From Halichondria panicea (lineage: Eukaryota > Porifera > Demospongiae > Suberitida > Halichondriidae), in assembly GCF_963675165.1 (NCBI RefSeq), contig NC_087389.1:5616120-5680119 (forward strand): a DNA stretch of 64,000 nucleotides, given 5' to 3'. Positions 46,477-56,696 of this stretch are shown one piece after another. Every line of letters starts with the position of its first letter. Position 1 is the first letter of the stretch. The position numbers and the translations under genes are program-made. Under the pieces are notes generated by a model, which was not told the DNA's origin, ran no database searches, and saw only the letters and a program-made list of their open reading frames with translations.

Positions 46477-48003
46477 TCAACAAAACAGTGAAATCCTCGA
46501 GCTCTTTGAGAGGACAGGCATGTCTTCATTCCAGATCTGTACGATGTCTTGATCGAACCCTCTTATCCTCACACTCACACCACACACACAGTCACCACCG
46601 CCCACACACTCTGAGAACTGCTCACCCACAGCAGCCAACAACAGCTCCTGCCATACCTTGGTCTGAGGGGGCGGGGGATTATGACATGATTATGATTGTG
46701 ATTTCAAATGTAAAACATTCTTCAGTGCTTGTATCTAAGCACAACATTGGAAGGTAATTCTGAGCTACATGTATCAGGTTTCATACAGAGGGGGGGGGCT
46801 GGGATTTCCCCCCCTTGAACTCTGAATGATGTCATAACAAAATGTATACTAGTAAAATGTCATGATTTGAAACACACGAAAAGCCCAAGTTGCACCTCAG
46901 ATGATCATTTCGTAAAATCATTTCGTAAAATTTTACGATGATCATTTCGTAAAAAAAGGAACAACCTCCCTGAAATAAACGTTTCCCCCTCCCAGCTAAC
47001 AATCCTGTATGAAACCCTGGGTCTATTGAATGGATAATATGAACACAAATTACGGGCTCTCAAAGATAGCTACCAAAACTACTGAAATTTAGAAAACAGT
47101 GTAAGGCTATCATAACATAGCCGTTGCTTATCACAGAACTTGTGTACTATAATCATGGCACCTCACTGTGTGCATCTTTCTGACTTTGAATGACCACAAT
47201 CCACCATGAGCATTATCAGAGTCCTCCCAAATAGGTCTCCTATTCTCATTCCTCATAAGATGGTAGCTCTCTCTCTCACCCAACTGCTCTATGGGACGAA
47301 TATTGTTGACCACACCCCAAAATGCCTGTTGGTGGGTAGGGGGCGATGTATTGATATTATAATGAACGTGATGGACATCACCTTGATGGTCTTGACTGCA
47401 CACAAAGGTTTTAGATTCTCAAAGAAATCTTTGGCAGTTGCTCCTCTTCGTGTACTGTATGAATAATGAGAACATTCACAATATAATTATAATAACACGC
47501 ACACACCATATTATAGTACAGGGGCACAGCACAAAATACACTATAGAGTACAACACTAGTAGTAGATACAGCATGGGACAGAGGGCCAGTTGCCTGTATG
47601 ACTATTGCATAAAACACGAGGATTCTCATGCTACATCTGTTTTATATCACGATGACCCCGTACCGAATCATGCCTCCAGGCTATGCGTAATATAACAGGG
47701 AAGGGAGTGTATGACTTGACTACACCTTGTTACCTGGACACAGCACAACGATACTTTACAAGGAGGGGGACAGCACAACGATACTTTACAAGGAGGGGGA
47801 CAGCACAAACACAGAACTGGCATAACTAGCTACACACACACAATGGCCACCACCAGATATATAACTACACCATTTTGTCCCCCTCTCAACTATCCAGTTT
47901 CTACACAAACACACGTACGTACACACACTCACGCGTCATGCCAAAACATCCACGATGAGTTAAGGAGATAATTATCAGGGTCCCCCCCACTAGGCTCATT
48001 CAT
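46477..48003 (-). CDS. EIF4E3: eIF4E class 3 cap-binding protein, copy C (intact)
   Basis: Four exons: 47933-48003, 47382-47454, 47167-47325 and 46477-46662. They join in frame to a protein of about 162 residues starting MNEPSGGDPDN. Signatures: WMFWHD (cap-side Trp), DFFENLKPLC, AFWGVVNNIRPIEQL, SYHLMRNENRRPIWEDSDN, then GGLWSFKV and KVWQELLLAAVGEQFSE, with VRIRGFDQDIVQIWNED. The class 3 pattern (Cys/non-aromatic at the first cap position, HLMR-x-RRPxWE) fits better than classes 1 or 2. The C-terminus is short (KSSRISLFC) because 13 nt present in copy B are missing. An upstream frame starting at 48118 (MADGTVAED...) ends in TGA overlapping this ATG (ATGA). Either that is a uORF, or a 4-bp AATG repeat has separated a longer N-terminus. 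Confidence 0.8.
46775..47019. mobile_element. Foldback MITE, unit C copy
   Basis: Counterpart of 25509-25757 in the last intron of eIF4E3, with the same ends and shorter G and C runs. Confidence 0.8.
47745..47808. repeat. 30-bp tandem duplication, C only
   Basis: ACAGCACAACGATACTTTAC...GGAGGGGG occurs twice here and once in unit B (about 26476-26505). Confidence 0.9.
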
Positions 48004-48118
48004 TCACAGCCACGGCATCTTCCCTTGCCTTCCTTGATAGCCTGGGAGAGCTGGTGCGCATCTCTTCACCACCTTGCCCTGTTCTTAGAGTGTCTTCTGC
48101 CACTGTACCGTCAGCCAT
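48004..48118 (-). other. Conserved upstream frame of eIF4E3 (possible uORF or N-terminus)
   Basis: 41 codons beginning MADGTVAED and ending DAVAVNE, with TGA overlapping the next ATG. Copy B (26704-26829) has one extra Ser codon, so the difference between copies is in frame. This hints at coding constraint, but one 3-nt change is weak evidence. Confidence 0.4.
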
Positions 48119-48425
48119 CTTGTAGGGAAACAAGTGGGCGAAACTAGCAAAACACAGATGTAGTTTATTAGACTAACAACCTTTTCCTAGCTTAACGAAC
48201 AGTTTGTTCCTTGGACGACCTTTACCATTATTCTTGCACACTAGGCCAAGCAATGGGCAATGAATTCACACAAATAGCACAAATCAAGGAAATAAATTGA
48301 CTAAGACAGTATAAGTATGACATGCACAATAATGAGTTAGGTTCTATTGCACACCACAGGGTCAGGTTTTCTGTGTGTGAAATAATTGCATAATTATACT
48401 GAAACACGATGACAGCATGATTCAC

Positions 48426-48772
48426 TTACCTAGCTGCTGACTGACAAATGTAAGTGGCCAATTCTTCCATTCTCATATCCAGTACAATGTCCACTAGTGC
48501 TCGGTACGTGGCTGCACCTGGATTATGCTGTCTCCACACCTTTAGAGTATGAAACATTGCTGTTTGCATGTCATTGAGAAACAAAGCATATTTAACATCT
48601 TTCTGTTCAGCAGGGCTCAGCCCCAGCATAGCAGGGTAGGTCTCCACATTGTCAAAGTGATCTGCCAGGTCCAACATGTCTGTCTCTTCAATTTCAGTAT
48701 CAAGTTGAGAGTCGGTCACTTTTGTACGCTCCTTCAATTCCTCAATGGTCACAGTCCTCGGTCCACCAGCTC
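48426..48772 (-). CDS. Death domain 2 exon, gene C (last exon)
   Basis: Encodes VTIEELKERTKVTDSQLD, LGLSPAEQKDV, LKVWRQHNPGAATYRALVD and a last helix ending SAAR. Replacements relative to B cluster in the middle and last helices (NDMQTAMFHTLKV for NGTQIAMDKALRL; VLDMRMEELATYI for LLRKGKEALAFEV), while the first 40 codons are almost unchanged. Confidence 0.8.
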
Positions 48773-51700
48773 CTGGGAGAAGGAAAGGGGTGTGGTTAAT
48801 AGGTGGAGTCTCTGATACAATATTTATTATGTTTTACATATAGACATGAAATTCCTATAGCTGTACAGAACACTAGCTGTACAGAACACTAGCTGTACAG
48901 AACACTACCTTGTATCGGGTACTAATTTTAGCGAATTTAATTGTAATTAACGCTAAATTAAGTCCCCACTAATAATAAACGCATTTAGTTCTTTTTTTTC
49001 AAACTCTTGCTTGTACATCTTTTGACAAATATTGTGCTAATGAATTTGCTATAAATCTGCCAAAATGAGTACCCTAAAAACTGAAAACGTTTAAATTACT
49101 ACTGTCTATAAATAAGATATAATTATATGCAATGTATGCACATACCTGAGGGAATGGTGTGTGGATATGAAGTGAGGACATCTTGTGAGGTATCTCCTTC
49201 AGTGACATCAGATGGTACAGCATCAGTCAGTACAGTAGAGGCTGTGTGTATTCATTAATAATATAACTGTCATTGTGAGAATACACTATACATCTACGTG
49301 CAAGTATATAGATTGCCGACAAAGATGGCAACACTCACCTGTTGTATGTTGGTCTATTCTGTGTGTAGACTGCAGGGCTGTAGTACAAGTAGCCTCGTCA
49401 CTAGCTGTGGGGTGGTGCTCTACTGGTGATGCTTGAGAGAAGCTCTGTCCATTGATGAGAGTGTCTGGATCAGTGACATCACTAGGAGTGTCCACTGTAT
49501 CCACAACCTCATCTATTGGATGGTGCTCTACTGGTTCGTTAGTGGAATACCATGAATCAATGCTGTCATCATCATCATCATCATCGGAAGAGATCTACAA
49601 TAAGATCACGATAAGTGTTAAAGAATGATATGACACAACACTCACTTGAGTACGCTCCTTCATTTCCTCAATGGTCACAGTCCTCGGTCCACCAGCTCCT
49701 GGGAGAAGGAAAGGGGTGTGGTTAATGGGGCGGAATCTCCGACAGTGAACAGACATTTAATATCCTAACTCTCTAAAAGTACACCCAGATATACAAATTC
49801 AATTTGAATTAACAGAAACATACTTTACATCATTATACTGTATAGCGCGAAATTTTCAAGGGGCTTAATTTTCGCTGATTTCGTGGGTTAGCAATCCTAC
49901 ACGAAAATGAACTCCACGAAAATTGTTTTTTAATTAGAATTATCTGCTATAACGTGCAAAGATTAAAGGCGTGGGTTTCGGTAAGCAGTTTTTTCCACGA
50001 ACATTGTGCAACGAAATGCTTTAAGATCTATAGGCTATTCCACGATATATAAAAATTTCGCGCTATATATACGGTACGTAATCCACACATACCTGAGGGA
50101 ATGGTGTGTGGATATGAAGTGAGGACATCTTGTGAGGTATCTCCTTCAGTGACATCAGCAGTTGTGTCTAATATTGAGATACAGTATTCAGCTGTATCTA
50201 TATACACTACAACTACGTATATATTAATGACAACATGCATAACAGCGTAAAACCATCACGTTGTAGTCAATAATGTTCCACATAATATTATTAGAGCTTA
50301 CATTATAATGATTGTACGTACGCTGTATGTACTTACTAGAGTATTGCTGCTGATCACTCTTTCTCTCAGTACAAGTACCTCCCGTAGCAGACGATGGTTT
50401 TCCTAATTATGAGTAAAAATATCAATAAGTATAAGTATACTGAATTTTGAAGTGTTAATTGATAGAAGAAAAGCCCAATGCATGTGTCTCACTGTCAAGC
50501 ACATACTGATACGTGGTGAAGTTAAAAAAAATGCACAAACACTGAAAATATATAGTTACCTGTGATGCTATCAGCCAAATTGATGAGATCCACAGTGGGC
50601 CTTCTGAGAGCGTCTGATAGGAGACTCCATGTTACATGTTGTGTACTCAGGAGTTTGGCCAACATTTCACGCAAGCACAACACATTATCTTCACGACACT
50701 TGATATTGATGTTGGTGAGATCAGGATGAGTTAGACCTAAAGCCAATCCCAGATTGAACCAGTGAGGGCTGGCACTTTCATGTAGTTTCTCGTAAACATG
50801 TTGTAGATCGTTGATTGTCAAAGCCTGTACAAAAACAACAATCAACAAGGTTTCATTTGGTGGGGATTGCCCCCTCAGAAATACCTTCTAGAGGAAACTC
50901 AATGGGAATACAATTGAGGGGTTCTGGTGAACAATATTCTTAACAGGGCAGATATAGTAATGAATTCCTGGGGTCACGAACCCTCTAGATATATACATGT
51001 CATCAACACCCTAATATCATGCACGTGCACCATTTGCTCCCCTTGCCAAAATGTCAGGAGGATAAGTAGATACAAGATTTAGAGTACTGCCTACCTTGTG
51101 CACGTTCAGCAGGTGAGGAAATTTCTCTGCGATTAGAATGATGTCACTCTCAGGGATTTCTTGATCTAGTTGTTGGTCCCTCACTCCAGTCTTCTTACAC
51201 ACATCTTCCATTACTGTAACAGAGGACAATTTACCGGAAGTGAAGAAAGAAAAATATAACAAAGAAACAAGTAAAAATAATTATTGGGCCAAAAGTAAAG
51301 TATTCTTTATAAACGACATAAAAAACTTAATTACAGCAACCATTGGAGATATTTTAGGACACAATAAACTGTTAAGTCTGAGTTGGTGCTAGAGTTACAT
51401 CAACTACACAGTATCAACTATACACAGGCACTGAATTATACACGGGGATTAACAGGATCAGGCACAGGACAAATTAATGATCGTAACCTGTCGACCAAAC
51501 GGCACTTTCTTACTGGTATGTTGATCACTCGTTGTATTGACCACATGTTCCATTGCAGGAGACAATTTGTCTGAGGAGGGAATATTTATAATACAAAAGT
51601 GATTACAAAACAAAGCTTACCAGAAGTAATGAGCTGATCATGATCATGTACTTCCGTCTTCAAGCACACATCTCCCATTACAGAATTACCTGAGGAAAAG

Positions 51701-54205
51701 CAGACACAGCAGTTACATTCATGTAGTACGTCTGTCAATTAACATGCTCACTCAAACAAGGCTGTTGATCACTCATTCCAGATCCAGTGCTACTAACAAC
51801 ATTGGCCAGAGTCCCACATTGATTGACTGAAAACAACAAGAATTACTATAAATTGACATCATGCGCATTGAACCCTGAACCCTCATACATATACAGGTAT
51901 ATTATACACGTACGCTGTATGTGCTTACTAGAGTATTGCTGCTGATCACTCTTTCTCTCAGTCTTCCTACAAGTACCTGTAGCAGACAATGGTTTTCCTA
52001 GTAGAAGGAAACAAAAGGTAAATTTCAATTACAACAATCTCTGTACTCACCAGAACCTTCGCTATTGTCCAGCCAGATTCTATGTTGGTCACTGAGCTCT
52101 CCCCACTCACGTGCATGAAGGGAGCACATCCAATAGCCATCCACACTCACATCGGCAACGTGCAACTTGTTTCCACTCTTCTTACACGGGCAAAAGATCG
52201 CTGCTTTAGGTGTATCATTGTTGTAATTCAAAACAACACAAGCAGCTTTGATGGATTCCATTAGTTGAGAACAAACCATAGGACACAACTCTTTGCGTAA
52301 TGGAGGGGGGGCTTCGACATACACTTCCATACGGGAGAAGGAATCAAGCAATGAGATGACACAAGGACGATTCGGAATTCGAAATTGAATACAATTCTTA
52401 GCGAAAAGTATTGGACCACTTGAAGGGAGAACAGCTTCCCAACCAAGCCTCCGCATTACATCAACAACCGTACAGCAGAAGACACCTGAACGAATACACC
52501 CACTAGGGAAGTGAATAGCGAGGGGGACAGATGAGGAACGGACTTTGTCCAGTTCAGCAATGGGAGCAGATTTGAGTAGAGATGGCATGAAGAACTCAGC
52601 TTGATGGGTAGTGGACTCCACTAGTGGAATGGGAGCAATCACGAGAAGCTCTTTCATGATCAACAGCATATCTTCTGGAGAAAAGATACCTTCAACGTAA
52701 TGCTTCTCAAAGAATCGTAGGAACTTTAAATTGATTATGCCTTCGTCTCGAAATCTCTTCCATTCGGCCTCGATCCCTACTGAGCTTAGAGTAGAGCGTG
52801 ATTTGGCTTCAGCATTCCTCAGGGAGATGGCGTGCTGTGAGAGCTCGGTGATCTTGTCTAGTGGAATCTGGGCATCCACAAACACTGTGTTGGGGAGAAT
52901 GGAGGGATAGTAGTGCGCTATACACACCTCGTCAAAGAAGAACAGAGCAGCTTCAAGATCTTGGAGCGCATAACGAAATCGAGTGGCTAATCGGAGACAT
53001 TCTTGCTTGCTTAGTACACCTCGCTCGAGAGTGGCAGATAAACTCTGGAGAAGTGAATCCAAGAAGGACCACCAGATGGGCATTTTGACTTGTAGCGGAA
53101 TAGAACGCTCAACAGTAATTCTAATCCTATCGGCAGTGGCCAGTGAATCATCATCTCGGCTGATCGTGTTGAGACCAAAAATCAGATTCTTCAACCCAAG
53201 ATCTTCGTACACCAATAGCTTCTTGATATCGGGTGGCAGCATGTCGAGAATCTCTTGATTCCTCTTGATAAGGGTATCCAAGCTCTTGAGCTGATCTAAG
53301 AATGTGCCCACAAAGATCATCTTTGGCTTCTTGTCTTGTGAGGTATGGGACTCAATGGATCGAATGAGACTCTGAAGTGTCTCCCCGAGGGTCATGTGAG
53401 ATGCATGAGGACTACCAACAAGCTGCCCATCCTTGTAGTACTCGTCAGAAGGGAAACTGGAGAGTTCGTCAATCAAACGCAGGACTACCAACGCCACCGA
53501 AATGTGTTTGATGAAGAGAGGGCTGATGTCGTGGAATTGGGGTTGTCCGCCACAGTCGGTAACGTACACCCAGTTGGAATCAAACAGTTCTCCTTCTTGC
53601 TGGTCACTGCTCGACAGTTGGTCAGTTCCCTGTGTGGCTGGCTTCAGCTCTTCTGCAACACCACTCACTACACTCGCTATCACTTCATCAATGGCTTCGT
53701 CCAACATTCTTGCAGAGCCAGAAAGTGCATCGGAATCGTTGCTCGATGGAGTCGATTTGGAACCTGAAATTTGCTCAACGGAACCAGAAACTAGCTCGGT
53801 TGTGGTCATCTTCTTCAAGCTCTCGGCAACCCTTGATGCAGTGGATGGATCGGCGTTTTCTTTTGGTAGCTTGGCAATGATTTGAGCTAGTAGATTGCGC
53901 AGCTTTGACTGAGACATCTCTTCCCAGCCTCTTCCAGTTGACCTGAATTTTGCGTTGGACACGGGTCGAATGCGTACTGGCTTTTCCATACAAGGAGTGC
54001 TGTCACGCTGTAGTGGAGGGGGCTTGTTAGTTAGCAGGTGCTTGAGGTTGGTCTTCCCTGTTCCCGCCGGTCCAAACACGAGCATGTTGACAATGTTGAC
54101 CAAGACGTGTCCGTGCTTCATCCCCTCATCAAACAACCGCTTCGATTCTAAACAGGATGTGTGAATGTAACTAACTATATGCAATACTTCACAGCTAGGT
54201 GACAA
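48426..54205 (-). CDS. Roc/COR-like GTPase-Death receptor gene C
   Basis: Paralogue of gene B without lesions. Exons: 52051-54205 (head), 51929-51997, 51752-51826, 51621-51689, 51514-51570, 51095-51213, 50560-50824 (Death domain 1), 50337-50402, 50093-50167, 49646-49698, 49339-49594, 49146-49241 and 48426-48772 (Death domain 2, stop). All joints keep frame. Compared with B it lacks the 42-nt cassette and has five different exons between the Death domains. These include a truncated Death-domain-2 start (49646-49698, 53 nt, phase 1 to 0) joined to a copy of gene A's linker (49339-49594, with a run of seven Asp). The exon at 50093 lost its usual acceptor (AA for AG), but an AG six bases upstream keeps frame. 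The role is inferred as in gene B. Confidence 0.8.
48858..48912. repeat. Triplicated 16-bp unit
   Basis: AGCTGTACAGAACACT three times in a row, upstream of the last exon of gene C and absent from unit B. Confidence 0.95.
49836..50074. mobile_element. MITE of the CCGTATATAGC family, C-specific
   Basis: Tips TACTGTATAGCGCGAAATTT and ...AAATTTCGCGCTATATATAC-GGTA are inverted. The interior has CACGAAAAT motifs in both orientations. Inserted in a tail intron of gene C. Confidence 0.7.
50560..50824 (-). CDS. Death domain 1 exon, gene C
   Basis: 265 nt, phase 0 to 1. INDLQHVYEKLHESASPHWF and LGLALGLTHPDLTNI match the B copy except for a cluster of changes after LGL. TWSLLSDALRRPTVDLI closes the fold. 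Confidence 0.8.
52051..54205 (-). CDS. Head exon of gene C: Roc-like GTPase and COR-like module
   Basis: 718 codons. It has the same P-loop (GPAGTGKTN), G3 (DCGGQPQF) and G4 (FVGTFLDQL) motifs as gene B and almost the same sequence through the GTPase and COR-like core. Two regions differ strongly: the Ser/Thr/Lys-rich insertion before G3, and the last ~180 residues. For example, B has KNCIQYEISDLPCTVTLIDS where C has KNCIQFRIPNRPCVISLLDS. Between these differences FCPCKKS and the terminal RIWLDNSEGSG are kept. Confidence 0.85.
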
Positions 54206-56696
54206 GATGGACTACCATAGAAACTGTATTATTAGCGCAAGCGCTCATGCATGGGGTCAATAGCAGAGCTCTATATACTTATATTCGAGACTGCGCCTAT
54301 AATGCAGTCATATTCTAGCCCCACCCAGTAACCGGATGTCTCTGTGACGAGTGATGTTTCGAGGCAAGCTAACTCGATCTATATCATAATTATAATTATA
54401 TGTTACAGTTTATTTTACACTTCATTTTAAATTTATATCGTTTATAAAAACAATCATATTGACCAAGAACTTGGAACAAAAGGACGTCTCACATTCTCTC
54501 AGCATGATCAGACAAGGTAACAGCATGACCAGAGAGTCCTTCCAGATGGATATCACCAGCTATAATTATAGCTACCATGCACTGTACAAGCTAGCTCATA
54601 GGAATCAATTCAAAATGTTCACTAATAATTATTATCTTTCGCATGTCATGTAAACATAGCGGGTAAGGGGTAAAAATTCGTTGAACTTGAACACGGTGAT
54701 GTTCGTGAGTCAAAATGTTCATTGCCTGCACTGCATTGCATGCGTTCCAGTAAACCACACCTAGGTCAGCTTGCCCACGAAAATAATAACAAATATTTTA
54801 ATTACCCCACAAAAATCCGCTATACGGTAGTCTGTCAATTGGCTTGGCATAATCAACCCTACAGGTTAGGTAGTCCATTGGTTTGGATATAGCCTCAACA
54901 AAACAAGTTATTAGTGTTTCAGATTTTGATGTTAAAGTCCTCCACACGCCTCAGGGTTAATTGTATTGACATTCTGCGCAACCAAGACAGTGTGAAAACA
55001 CAATACAATAACAGTACTTGTGATCACACATACATGTTGTATTGTAAACAAAATTACATCAAATCATACGTAACTTGGTGCGTGTACAATAGAGTACATT
55101 GAGTGTGGAAGGCAACTAGGTAGCTCTAGTTATGTAATAGAAAAGCATTTAATGGAAGGACCGGCATCGATCTGCTACAAACAATGGATACAGCAGCTGT
55201 ACGTACATAAACCTTTAAAGCTTGCTAAGTGTGTGACCCACCAATGACAGGGAATGTGGCTGATCATTACAGGAATGTGCTATGAATGAATTAACATGAT
55301 GATGTCACTAAGTACACAGTACAACGTTACCAACCCAATCACTCAATCACAGTGACTGTACATGTATGTGCGCATATATTGATGCAATGTCTGATAAACA
55401 GTATCCATAATTAATTATAACACATGTACCACAGTGTGTGGAATATAGTCAAAGGAACAATGCTCTAGCTTGATCAAACCAGGACCACATGGAAGGGAGT
55501 AAGCAACTAATACACACCATATAAATACATGTCAGGTATGTCAAACACACTTGTAGTAATGTAATTTGTGTGTGTTGACCAAGGCTAGGCGGGCTAATCA
55601 TAGATTAAGTCTACGCGTGTGCTTGTGCAATTAATCCATGATTTGAGTGGTTGCATACAAACCTTATTAAGGTAATGAAAGAGGTGAAGCTAACAGTTTA
55701 ATAAGAGCGGGATTACCAACATTGAAACATTGAGACAGCGAACAACAGCTGTACGTACACACTACATGTATACAGTAGAGGACAAATTAAAGTTTATGAT
55801 GCGTTTGTTAACCCGAGGCACTCCACGGGCTATAGTAGTCAATCTGTGTGTCTGTGGATATGAGTCTATACTCACCCGGATGTGATAGCACTGTATTGGT
55901 ACCATGGATAGCCTCAACACAACAAGGTTTTATAATATTAAAGGTTTAAGCTTTGTTGTCGAGCAAAAGCTAAAAAGCATGAACTGCACTGCAAGTTGGC
56001 CTAGATATACACGTGACTTTGACTCGAGGCTGTAAACGTATAGACCTCAAACTAACACCGAGGGTTTGCACTTCAGTTTGATTTTGTTGCACAAACAAAA
56101 TAATTGTTTTTGTGCATGTGCGCTCAAGCTTGCAATATATAGGTACTGAGAGCAAAAACATTTTAACTTTCCTCGTAAATAATTGGAAAATGCAGAGCGG
56201 GATTACAAACATTGTACAATGGATTTTGTACGTACAGTCTACTAATAACTATAGTCACGGTAGAGGACAAATTAACGTTTCTGTTCTGTTTGCATATAAT
56301 TATAGTCTCTGCATTTGTGCTGATTCTGTTGCACAAGCCAGTGGGAAATGCAGTAGCTAGGAAGGTACTGAGAGCGAGCGGAAAACATTTGAACGCCCAA
56401 GCACAGGAAGCCACACCCACTTTCCTGCGCATGACAGGTGTGGTCACTAAACGTACAAAAGCTCAATCTGAATACCTAGTGCTGCTCACTGCTTATGAAT
56501 AGCTCCACTTTAGCTTATACTATAAAGCCTAGAGGGGTGCTCATCTCATAGCTGGATAAGCAAAACAATTGTTTTTGTGCATGTGCAATCAAGCTTGCAA
56601 TATCAAACCACTAATCATATTCATAGTAATTAAGGCTGATAATGTAAACACAGTAATCACTAAACCATGCACAGGTGGTACAGTCAAATTCCTCAG
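54206..56696. other. Intergenic region between receptor C and microexon gene C
   Basis: Counterpart of 33063-35543, including the MITE remnant at about 54655-54828 and the internal 0.5-kb repeats. No gene is supported. Confidence 0.5.

Noticed and set aside
48426-48430. Further coding exons after Death domain 2 spliced from the donor-like stop context
   Set aside because: The next downstream open exon belongs to eIF4E3 and does not fit the phase; the in-frame TAA is shared by both copies, so it was taken as the end.
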